Shown here: one piece after another, positions 27,001 to 39,000 of the stretch
Layout of the letters: the number at the start of each line of letters is the position of its first letter
How positions within the stretch are numbered: position 1 is the stretch's first letter
The notes under the pieces: generated by a model
Seen by the model: only the letters and a program-made list of their open reading frames with translations
What the model was told of the DNA's origin: nothing
Databases searched by the model: none
NCBI GenBank assembly: GCA_001784175.1
Contig: MFPR01000002.1
Location: 46,221-110,220 of the forward strand
Direction: 5' to 3'
DNA length: 64,000 nt
Origin: Candidatus Lindowbacteria bacterium RIFCSPLOWO2_12_FULL_62_27
GTDB taxonomy: Bacteria > Lindowbacteria > 2-12-FULL-62-27
Program-made: the position numbers and the translations under genes

Positions 27001-30000
27001 GGCCGGGGGCGTCACGTCATAGAAAAATACCAGGGTGTCCTCCAGAATGTTTCCGGCCTGATCGACCGTCCGGACGGCAAACCGGTAGAGGCCGTCGGCC
27101 GCCCCGGTCGCGACCAGCGGGCTGGCGAGGGTGAACGTGAGCGTGTTTTTGGGGGGATCAAACGTGGTGGCGCCGCCGATGAGCGCGCCGGCCGAATCGT
27201 ACAGCCGAATGGAGCTGGCGGCGCTGTCGACTCCGGCCACGTCGCCGGCGCTGAGGCCGACCACGGTGTCGGTGATGACCACCGTGATGTTGCTGAGCTG
27301 CGAAATGTGCGTGTCGTTGCGGACCGGCACGGACGACAGGATGGACGGCGCGGACTGGTCGTAAATGAGGCTCAGATCGTCGGCCGACGTGGCGTCCGGT
27401 TCCGCCTCCAGGTTCCCCGCGCCGTCGATCGCCCGGGCCTGCAGGAAGTATCCGCCGTCGCCGGCGGCGGTGAAGATCGACGCCGGGATGCTCGCGCCCC
27501 AGGTGTCAAACCCCGCCGTGGTCGTCATCGTGTCCGTCGCGTTTATCCAGCCGGTGAAGGTGCCGTTGGGCTGGCGCACCCGCACCTGCACGTTCACCAT
27601 CTTCGGTCCGAAACTCCGGCCGGTCACCCGCACGGGGCCTTCGTTGATCGGCGTCGTTTTCTGGCTCGCATTGAATTCCTTCGCCACCTGGACGTCCGCG
27701 GCCGGCGGCGTCGAGTCAAGGGTGAAGAGAACGATTTGGTCCTCCGCCCGCACGTCCACGCTGGTCGGGGGATTGGAGTCGCCGGCGCCCGAAACCGCCA
27801 GCGTGTCGAACCTCGAAAATCGCTTCGTTCCCGTGAGGACTTCGCCCGTCACGGCGTTGGAGTCGATGAGAATCGTGTCATACACGACGTCGCCCGTGTC
27901 GGACAGCCCGCCCACCACGACCAGGCACGCCCGCGTGTCCATGTCCACATTCAAAACGATCGCCGCCTTCGCCGCCCTCGGCAGATTCGTGTCACCCGTC
28001 AGCGTGATCCCCGACGGCCCCACGCCCTTCAGCGACTTGCCCGTCTGACCGGAAAGAACGCTCCGGTTGAACACGGTATCGGTCGCCTGGGTATAGAGGA
28101 CGTTCTTGCCTTCGGTCAATAAAACATTCGAAAATGTAAAGGCGCCGGTGACGGCGTCCGCAAAGAGCGGCGATCCCTGGACCGATCCGTTCACAAACAG
28201 GATGACACTCGCGCTGGGTTCCGCTTCCCCCAGGACGCTGACCAGACTGGTCCTGACAATCTGGTCCGGAGACGCGATGACCGGCGCCGCGGGCCGGTTC
28301 AGGTCGATCGTGACCTTGCCGGTGTGGCTGACGCCGTCCCCGGTGATGGCGTCGAGGGCCATGATCCTGAACGCGTAAGTCTTGTCGGCAAAGGTGTCGC
28401 CGGCGGCGCGGATGCCGTCCCAGGACTCGACATACGTTCCCGCCAGACGCGGGCTGACACTGTCGGACACCACGACATCCACCACCGAGTCGTTGTCCAG
28501 AATTTCGATCGTGACGAAGGCCCGGTCGTTGATGGTGAATTTGAAAAAGGATTTGTCCTGCAGAAAATCGTTGTTGGGGCTGAAAACCGAATTGGTCACC
28601 TGCACGTTCGTGATCGTCACGGCCTTGCTCTTCGCCGTCACAATCCCTGTCTTGATGTCGACGTTCCCGCTCTGGTCCACGGCCACGAGCTTGTACGTGT
28701 AGTTGTCGTCCGGTACAACGTCCACCGTGACTGCCGCCACGGGGTCGACCAGTCCATTGGTGAAAGATGCGTCGTAGGTGCCGTCCCCGGAGAACGTCTG
28801 GCCGAGGGGCAGGCGGTTGAACAGCGGTGTCCCGTCGGACTTGAGGATCGACATGGAAACGTTGCCGCTGTAATAAACAAGTTTGGCCTGGGCGCCGATC
28901 TCTACAGTCCCGAAGCCGGAGAAATCGACGCCGTCGACGGAGTCAAAGAAGTCGGGGTCTCCGTTCAAGTCGGTGAAAAAGAACGTGCCTACGGCGGCGG
29001 CCGGGATGATGACCAATCTGGAGGTTTTGGTCGTATTGCCCAATCTCCCGGTAAGTCGAATATCCGAGCGGTTGGTTATATCCAAAGGCGTTGTGACAAC
29101 GAGGGCGACATGAACATTTCTGGGCATCGGGATGGGTGAGCGAGTAAAGGATACGCTAAAGTTTGACGTGAGAGCGACATCCCCGACCTCGCCGGTCCCG
29201 CCGCTGCCGGCGACGGTGAATCGAATGACCGAAACGTCATTGATCCCGTCCTCGTTCGGAGAAAACGGGTTCGGCGCCACGGAAAGGATGGTGACCGTGG
29301 GTTTGATCGAATCACGGATGACCGAAGCCAGCCGCTCCACCACCACGTTGCCGGAGGCGTCCCGCGCGGTGATCCAGAAGTCGTAGGCGCCGTCGATCAC
29401 GTTGCCGCCGTTCCAGTAGAACCGGTTCTGGCCGGTTTGCACGGCCACGTTGATCCCGATCGTATCCACGGCCGCCGCCGGCCCGGCGGCGCCAAACGGC
29501 GTCATGACGATGGTGCAGACGGCATTTTCGGAAATCACGAACATCAGTTGCGCCGAGTCATTGTTGCCGTCGCCGTTCGGCGAAAAGGGGTTCGGAGAGA
29601 TTTCGACATTGGAGATGTCCGGCGGCGCCGCGTCGGCCTGCGCCGGCTTGTAGTAAACGGTGATCGTGTCCGATTCGATTTCGATGTTCCCCGACTTGTC
29701 GCGCCCCCGCGTGACCAGCCGGACCGGGCTGTCCGGCCCCACCGACAGGGTCGACAGTTTCAGCGCGTAGGACCACTCGCTGGAGGCCAACGTCAGGGTC
29801 GCCGGGGTGGCGGTGTCGTACCGCACGCCGGCGCCGGTGTCGACGCCGATCTCGATCGTGTCGATGCCCGCGAAGGTTTCGGTGTAGGTGCCGGAGATCG
29901 CGACGTTGGTATTGAAATTTTTGCCGCTGATTTCCGGATACGTGAACCGGGTGACCGGGGCCGTGAGGTCGAATCGGAAGGTGCGCGTAAACACGCCGGC

Positions 30001-33000
30001 ATTACCTTTTTTATCCCGGCGCGATATCTGCAGTTGATACGTCCCCTCTTCGGAAACGGTGTCCAGGCGGTTGCCCAGAATCAGTATGAGGCTGTCCCCG
30101 GCTGTGGCTTGCGACGTCTGCAGGATGGTCAGTCCCTTGAGGAGCGACAGGGTCGATACGCCGATGTCCACGCCGGAGAAACTGTCGGCCAGTGGAACGA
30201 CGACGCTGTCGACGTTCAACCCCACGGGCCGGTTTTCAAAGATTTCGTCGGAATCGCCGTTCCTCAAAACCTTCAGCACCGCCGGCGGCGTCACATCCAA
30301 TATGATCGTCTGCGTGTCTTCGCTCATCCGATTGCCCGCCTTGTCGCCCGCGCGCGTGTAGATTTTGTAGAGGCCGTCGAACCCGCCCGAGATCGACAGG
30401 GGGGTGGCGAGGTTCAGGGTGAATGTGACATTGCTGTCGTTGGTGAGGGAGCCGGGGACATAGAATCCGGCCGGATCGATCAGCCGGACGGTGACGCTGT
30501 CGACGCTCAGGCCGGCGCCCACTTCGGTGAAGGTCACTTTGACGATCGACACGGATTCGGTCACGTTCGTGTCCGAGGGCGTGATGATCTTGGACCCCAA
30601 CTGCACCGTGGCGATGGACGGCGCGTCGGAATCGAAGACGAAGGCCCGGTTCTCCTGCCGCAGGTTGCCGGCGCCGTCGTAGGCGGAGACGAGGATCTCG
30701 TATCGGCCTGACACCGGCGTCGAGTCGGAGAGCCAGAAGACGAGGAGGGAGTCGCCGGCAAGGCTCTGGACGCCGGCCACGCCCTCGCCGGTTGTGGTGT
30801 TTCTGATTTTGAGGGTGGTGGCCGCCTGGTTGATGACGCCGCGGTAGTTGAATCCCAGATCGCCGGAGATGATGCTGGACGAGTCGATGAGCTGAACCGC
30901 GATCGAATCGATGTACCCGCTCGAGCCGATGATCCGGCCTTCCGCCATCGAATCCCCGCCGCCCCGGTTGTTCAGCCAGAACGCGCTGTTCAGCACCCTC
31001 GGGCCGATGCCGTCGACGATGAAGGAATCGCTCAGGGCGGACGTGTTGCCGGCGTTGTCCGCCGCCGCGACGTAGATGCCGTAGATGCCGTCCATCCGGC
31101 CGGAGCTGTCAATGTCCGTGGTCAGGCCGAGTTTGAGGGTGATCTGCTGGTTCCGCGTGGACTGCGTCGTCAGGTTGTTGGTCTTCGTGATGACAATGTC
31201 CACGCCCTTCGGATCTACGAACCTCGCGCCGGTGGTGGTCACCGGCGCGTCGATGCCGGCCACGTCCGTCGCCGACAGGCCCGCCGGCACGGGGTCTTCG
31301 ACAATCACCTGGATCGTGGAATCGATGCCCTGGGTAATGGTCGAGTCGCTGTTGGTCAATGTCTTGTTGCTGAGTTTTTTGTAGACGATGGTGATTCCGC
31401 TCGTTAAAGTGACGGGATCGGAAAACAACCTGGGTTGCGTCACATCGTAAATGAATTGGGCCGTCTGCTTGCCCAAGGGTTGCGCGTTGCCGATGTTGTC
31501 CACGGCCGAAACGTCCACGGTGAATATCCCTTCGCCGCCGCCGGTGACCACGTTGTTCGGGATTCGCACCTGCCAGGTGTCAAACGTTCCGCCCGTGACG
31601 TTGGTATCGATGTAGCCGCCGGCGTCCAGGGTGCTGAGTTTCGTCTTCACAAGGTTGGGAGACGTCACCGACACGTCCACCCTCGCCAGGCCGCCGCCCG
31701 TTCCCACCGGCGCGCTGCGGCCCAGCACCAGGATGTTCTCGTTGGCGGTGAAAGAACTCTTGGCGTCCAGTGGGCTTGCCTTTTTCGACAGCTCCTCCTG
31801 AATGGCCGTCACGCTCGCCACCGGCGCCACCGTGAAGATCCGGTAGAACACGTACTGGTCCTCCGCGCGGATTTCCAGGCTCGCCAGGTTCGCGTCGCTG
31901 TCGCCCGGCGCGCCGGTCGCAACGGCGATGGTGTCGAACCTTGAAAAGTCGACGGCGCCCGTCACCCGCTGGCCTACGGTGGCGCCCGTGTCGATGGTGA
32001 GCGTGTCTTCCAGCCCTCCGCCCCGGATCACCACACGCGTCTGCGTGTCGATTACATCGCCACGCACGATGACCACCGCCTTGCTCACCCTCGGCAACAC
32101 CGTGTCCCCGCCCGACTCCGGACCGATCGCCACCCCCGCCGGGCCCACCCCTTTCAGCGTCACCTGCAGGCCGCTCCGCGCGCTCTTGTTTCCGACGGTG
32201 TCCGACGCCGTCGCGTAGACGATATGGGACCCGTCCCCGAGCGTGAGCGTCGTGCTCCACAGGCCCGTCACCGAGTCGGCCTGTATGCTGCCGACGTCGG
32301 CGCCGTTCGCATTCAGCGTCACCAGCGCGCCGGGTTCGGCGGCGCCGCTGACCAGCTGGCCGGCGCTGCGGGCCGTCAGATTGTCGGCCGCGAAAATCTG
32401 CGGCGGCAGCGGGCGGCTGTTGTCGATCAGGACGTCGCCGCCGGCGGTCAGCACCTGGCCGTTCGTGCCGTCCACGGCCGTGATCTTCCAGAAATAGGTC
32501 CGGGTCGCGCTCGGACTCAGGATCGCGCCGGCGTCGTTCTTGCCGCGAAATGTAAACGTCCGGACGGCGGGGAACACGAATAAGGTCACGCTGTCCGTAT
32601 AGACGGGGACCGTGTCCGACGCGCCCGCGAACACCTGAAATCGGATCGACGCCGAATCTTTCACACCGCCGACGGCGTAACTGATCGATGCGAAATCGTT
32701 GACACCGTCGGCGTTTTCCGGACTGAGCTTCGTCGGGGTGATGGTGACGCCCGTCAGCGCAAACGGCGTGTTGTCGATCTCGACCTCGCTCGATACTTCC
32801 GCCGTCAGACCGTTTCCATCGACCGCCGTCACCAGCACCCGGTACAGTCCGTCCGGCTGGCCGCTGCCGTCCCATACCACCCGCGTGTCCGTCCCGTCGC
32901 CGGTCGCCGTGAAGATCGGCTTGCCGGTCACCAGCACGCCGGTCGCCTTGGAATAAATGTCCACCCGGCTGAACACCGCGCCTGTCGTGGTGTACCGGAT

Positions 33001-36000
33001 CGCCGTCACGTCGTCTTCGCCGGACGTCACGGCCGGACTGAATGGATTGGGGATCGGCGACTGCGTGAGCGTCACCACGGGCGGCACGACGTCCTTTACG
33101 CCCTTCACCGTCACCGCCGCGCGGTTCCCGCCCTTGTCCGTCACTCGAATCTCAAACGAGTACGTGTCGTCCGGCACCGGATTTTCGCTCACATCTTTTC
33201 CGTCCCACACGATCGCGTTCTGCCCCGCGACCTGCGCCGCGCCTCCCGTCGGCGCCGTGTCGATGAACGCCCCGTTGCTCCCCTGGATCACTACCAGGGC
33301 GGTATCCACGGACTCGCCTAACACATATTTGATCGTGGCGCCGTTGGCGCCAAATACCCCCGGATCGACCGTCGCGTCGCTGATCTGCGGTGGCGTCACG
33401 TCCACAATTCCCGTGTCGTACCGGATCACCAGCGTGTCGCTGGTCGGGCTGGTGTTGCCCGCCGCGTCCACCGCGTAGGCCACGATCCGCCAGTCGCCCA
33501 GCGTGTCGCCGAGCCGTGTGAAATTGATCGTCCCCAGCCACGACGCCGTGCCCGACGCCGCGCTGTCCATCCGCGCGACCGTTTCCGACGCGCCGAAATC
33601 CGCGCCCGGCAGATACACGCGGACGAACACTTTCGCGACGATCCCGGTCGTGTCGGTCGCCACGCCCGTGACGGCGATCGGGCCCGCGTTGAACTGCGCG
33701 TTTTGCGCCGGCGTTGTGATCCGCGCCTGCGGGTTGTCCTTGTCGAACACGAAGGTTGTGGTTTCGGCCATGAAGTTTCCGGCGCGGTCAATCGCCTGGA
33801 CGGCGAGGGTGTAGACGCCGCTCTGGGATGTGAGGCTGAGGGCGGAGGCGCCGTCGAGGGCGCGGCCGAGGGTGTCGGGGCCGTCGTTGTAGACGAAGGC
33901 GCCGATGGACGCGCCGGTCGGATTGATGAGCCGGACCGTGGTCGTTTCGCCGTAGGCCGTGAGGTCCGCCGTGTCGCCGGCCGGTCCGGTGTTGGTGTCG
34001 TTGAGGTCGACGCCGACGAACGTCACGCTGTCGCCGAATGCGGCGCCGGCGGTGAGCGTGTCCTCCACCGCGGCGGCGCTCACGCCGTGCGTGATCAGAT
34101 ACCGGGCGACCTTCGGTTTGACCGTGTCGTACACGACGATCCGAGTGTCTTCGGTGACGTTGCCGGCTTTGTCGACGGCCCGGACGACCACGGCGTAGAG
34201 TCCGTCCTCGGCGCCGTCGGTCCGGCGGCCGAGGTTGAACGGCGTGGTATCCGCGGGGAGATGGATGGTGAAGACCAACTCGGCCGGCTCAAATTGCCGA
34301 TTGGCGTTTCTGTCCAGGAAGACGCGAAGGGTCGAGGGGTTCGACAGGGCCGTCGAAATGCCCGCGCCGGCGTCCGTCAGGGACACCGCGATGGAATCGA
34401 GGCTGTTCACAAACGCGCCGGAATCAAGGGACCGGTCGATAAAGACCGCCGCGCCGGTCGTGTCGAGCGCCGGGCGTTTCTGCAGAACGGCCGCGACGAC
34501 CGGCGCGACGTAGTCGCTGACGCTGGTGATCCTGGCCGACGCGTATCCGCGGGTGACCGGAATGTCGGTGTTTCCGGTGTCGGCGAAGACCAGGCCGTCG
34601 GACGCGATCCGGACGCGGAACGCGTCCCCCGAACCGATGGTGGCCGAAGTCTGCAGGACGAGGAAGAAGTCCGACCCGGCGAAATCGTTGGCGTCCGTGT
34701 CGGGCACGCTCGTGTCGCCGTAGACCGACAGCGTCAGAGTCGCGCGGTATGTATTGCCAAATCCGTCCCAGGCGAGGGGCGAGGCGTCGGGGAGGATGGC
34801 GTCGGAGGAGTCGAAGGCGCCGGTGACGAGGCCGTTGTCCCGGGCGATCGCGAGGCCCGAATCGGCGTGGAGATCGGCCGGCGTGAATCCGCCGAGGTCG
34901 TCGATGGTGACGGTCAGTTTTTTGAGGAACGGCCCGGATGTGCCGTCGCGGGTGTTGAGTCCGAAGACGGGGAAGAATCCGGAGGAGTTCAATATCTGCG
35001 TGTCGCCGCCGAGCATGTCCGCGACCGTCACCGGCATCTGCACGGAGATCGTGTCGGTCCGGACCTCGTAGGCCGGCAGGGTCTGGGCGTTGTTGAAGAC
35101 GAGGCCGCCGGCCGGAATCCGAAGCCGGGCGCGGTCACGGAAGGCGGCGGTGGCAGAGGTTTTCAGGGCGATGTAAAAATCCGGCCCGAGATTGCTGAGC
35201 GTGTTGGCGGCCGGAACGGTTTCGGACACCGACAGGTACAGCGTCGCCGTTTCGGCGGCCGTCCAGGCCGGGACGCCCGCCAGATGGATCCGCCGGTCGA
35301 GCGCGTCAAACACTCCCTCGATCGGGCCGTCGTCCCGGTAGAACTGCAGGCCCCCCGTCGTGTCGTTGGCGAGGGCGGCGAGGTCGGTGGAGTCGAACCC
35401 GCCGAGATTGTCGAAGGCGATCTGCACCGCCGTCAGGCGTCCGCCGCTGGTGGGGTCGGTGATGTCGAGCGCGAAGACGGCGACGGTGTCGGACGGCGCG
35501 GGGACCTGGGCGGGCGTGAGGTTGGAGATGCTGACGGCGATCCGGGGTGAGACCTGGATGAGGAACGTTGTTTCGTGAATGTTCGTGGCCTCGTCCACCA
35601 CGCGGAGCTTGATCGTCAACGCCGAAACCTGGGCGGTGGGATCCACGTAGAAGGTCCACTGCGCCTGGGTTTCGCCAAGCGTCCCGCGCGCCATGTCCTC
35701 GTCGATGAGCGGGAAGAGCTCGGCGCCGATCGGCGTCTGGATGCCGGAGGTCTTGCCCTCCGACAGGACCTGATTGGACCCCGTGTACTTGACAAACGGC
35801 ACGCTGTCGGTCACGGACATGAGGAACACCTCGTCGATCCCGCGTTCATAGACGCCGGCCTTGCCGCCCGGATCGTCCGCCCAGAAATCGCCCCGGGATC
35901 CGGCCTGGGCGAAGAACGAGCCCCAGTCGTCGTTCGCGTTCGTGGAATCGGGAGACTCCTCATCCCGCAGGCCGTCGCTGTCGTTGTCCGCGCCGTCGCC

Positions 36001-39000
36001 CGAAAGGACCGCCTTGGAGTAATTCAGCCCGCCGTCCATGCTGACGAGGACGGACTGGATGGAGGACAGAAGGCCGCGCGGGGACGCCGTGGCGTCGGCC
36101 AGACCGGTGATCCGGATCGACCCGCTGTCGTCATACACGGTGACGGTGGTCTTCGGCCGCGTGGAATCGAGCGTGAAGATGGCCGTCCGGGTCTCCTCGT
36201 TGCCGTTCCCGTCGACCGCGACCACTTCGAACGTGTAATCTCCGTCCGGCAGGCCGAGGGACGACACTTGGATCTTGAAGTTGACCGAGTCGGACGGAAC
36301 GAGCGGGGACACGGCGTAGGAACCGGAGAAGGCGCCGGTTCCCTCCTTGTACCGGTAGCGGATGTTCGTCACGGTCGACACGTCGGTCGAAATGCCCTCG
36401 ATCCGGGCCAGCCGGTTTTCGTTGCCGATGAGCGAGATGATGGTCGCGGCTACAGAGTTGAGCAGGGGCGCGAAACTTGATGCGGTCGTGTCGAGCTCCA
36501 TGATCTGGCCGCCGGTGTTGAACGCGAGCGGGAACAGCTCGGACTGGCCGGCGAGTCCGGCGGTATCGGTGACGAGGAACAGGGTGACGCCGGCGCGGAC
36601 CAGGCTGTCGGACACGGTCTGGATCCGGACCTTGCCCGTGGGCTCGTGCCCGAAATTCTTCGACTCGGCGTCCGTGATCAGCACAAAGAACCGCTTGGCG
36701 CCCGGTGTCGCCAGGTTCAGCGCCTCCAGCGTTCCCTCCAGGGACGATTCCGGCAGGTCGCCGCCGCCGCTGGCGGTGAGCTGGGAGACGTTGTTTCGGA
36801 ATGTGTTGATGTCGGCGGTGATCCCGTAATTCACGACGGCCGGATTGTCCACGTCGACATCCTTGAAGGTCACCAAGCCGAGGTTGAGGGGGATGCCGGC
36901 GTTGAGGATCTGGGTGGCGAAGGAGGTCACGTTGTTTTTGACGCCGGTGATGGCGAATCCCATGCTGCCCGTGATGTCGACCACGAACACGACCTCGGCC
37001 GTCGGCGAGATCGCGGCGGCGTCGGCGTTGTTCGTGAGCTCGATGTTGACCTTCGGGAAATTGATCGTCATCGCGGGCTTCGTGAAATCGCTGACGCTGG
37101 TGATCCTCGCCGTCGCAAAGCCCCGCGTCACCGGCGCGTCCGTGTTGATCGTGTCGCCGAAGACCAGATCGTCCGAAATCATCCGGACGCGGAACGCGTC
37201 GCCGGCGCCGAAGGTGGCGGACGTGCGCATGAGGATGAAGAAGTCGCTGCCCGCAAGGTCATTGCCGTCCGAGTCCGGCACCGATGAATCCGTCGCCGCC
37301 GAGAGCGTCAGGGTTGCGCGGTAGGTGGCGCCGAACCCGTCCCACACGAGGGGCGTGGCGTGCGACAGGATCGCGTCGCCGGTGTCGAACACGCCCGTGT
37401 CGAAGCCGTTGTCCCGCGCGATCGAAAAGCCGCTGTCGGCGTGGAGGTCGGAGGGCGTGAATCCTCCGAGGTCCTCCACGGTCAGCGTCACCTTCTTCAG
37501 GAACGGCCCCGGCGTGCCGTCTTTCGCGTTCAGGCCGAACACCGGAAGGTAGCCGGACGACTCGCGGATGCGGGTGTCGGCCTCGATCAGGCGCGTCACC
37601 CCCACCGGCATCTGCACGACGATCGTGTCGGTCCGGACGTCCGCGGCGGGCGAGATTTGCGCGTTGTTGAAGGCGATGCCGCCCCGCGGGATCCGGAACC
37701 GCGCGCGGTCGCGGAAGGCGGCGGAAGAGGAAGTTTTGATGACGACGAAGAAGTCCGGGCCCGCGTCGTTGCCCGTGTTGTTGATCGGCACCGATTCGGA
37801 GGTCGAGAGAACCAGTCCCACGGTTTCGTTTCCGCTCCATGCCGGAACGCCGCCCAGGGTAAGCCGCTGGTCGAGCGGGTCCAGCGAGCCCGAAACGATG
37901 CCGTTGTCCGCGTAGAGCTGGACGCCGCCGGTCGTGTCGTTCGCGAGCGCGGCAAGATCGGTCGAATCAAACCCGCCCAGGTTGTCGAACGCGACCTGCA
38001 CCGACACCAGCCGGCCGCCGGCGGTCGGGTCGGAGATGTCAAGCCCGAAGACGGCGATGGTGTCGGACGGCGCCGGGACCTGGGCCGGCGCGACATTCGT
38101 GACGGCGACGGATATCTGGGGAGATATCTGGATCGTGACGCTGGTCTCCAGGACATTGCCGGCCTCGTCATGAACGCGCAATTTCACGTTCAGGGTCGGC
38201 TGGCCGGGCGGCGGAAGATAGAAGGTCCACCGCGCGAGCGTGTCGGTCAGCGCGCCCGTTCCCACGTCCTCGTCGATCAGCGGGAACAGCTCTGAACCGA
38301 TCGTTGTCTGAACGCCGGCGGTTTTTCCCTGATAGAGGACCATGTTGGCGGCCGTGTATTTCACAAAGGGGACGCTGTCCGTCACCGACATCAGGAACAC
38401 CTCGTCCACGCCGGGCTCGAACACGCCCGGCCGGCCGGCCGGATCGTCCGCCCAGAAGTCCCCGCGGGCGTCGGCCTGCGGAAAGACGGTCGACCAGTCC
38501 TCGTTCTGGTTGGTCGAGTCGGGCGACTCTTCGTCCACGACCCCGTCGCTGTCGTTGTCGATCCCGTCTCCTGAAGTGACCGCCGAACCGTACGTCTTGC
38601 CGTCATCGACGCTCACCGCGACGCGCGTGATGCGGGTCCGCCGGCCGCGCGGGGACGCGGTGGCGTTGGCGAGGCCGGACAGCCGGATGGACCCGCTGTC
38701 GTCGTAGACGCGCAGGTCGGTCGAGGGTTTCGTGGAATCGAGCGTGAAGGTCACAGAGCGGGTGTCCTCGTTGTCGCTCTCGTCCGCGGCCGTGACCTCG
38801 AAGGTGTACCGGCCATCGGGCAGGCCGAATCCGGAGACTTGGATTTCAAACAGGGACGCGATGTTGGGCGTGATCGGCTGCGTGAACGGCCCGGTATATC
38901 CGCCGGCGGCGTCCTCCTTGTAGCGGTACCGGACGGTCTTGATCCGGTGGTTGTCGACGGCGTTGCCCTTGATGATGGCCAGCGTGCTGGTGGTGGTGGT

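Larger units (their letters stand above)
34516..37089 (-). repeat. Shortened VWA macro-repeat V3 (858 aa)
   Basis: Contains only the second half of a V unit: VWA3 (36425-36999), Ig with RYRYKEGTGAFSGSY, GDGADNDSDG module (35686-36000) and one FGLN pair (34548-35544). The leading Ig pair and the first FGLN pair of V1 and V2 are absent. VWA3 is linked directly to the end of V2 through a short SDFTKPAMTINFP-type linker. This looks like a partial duplication. Confidence 0.85.
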
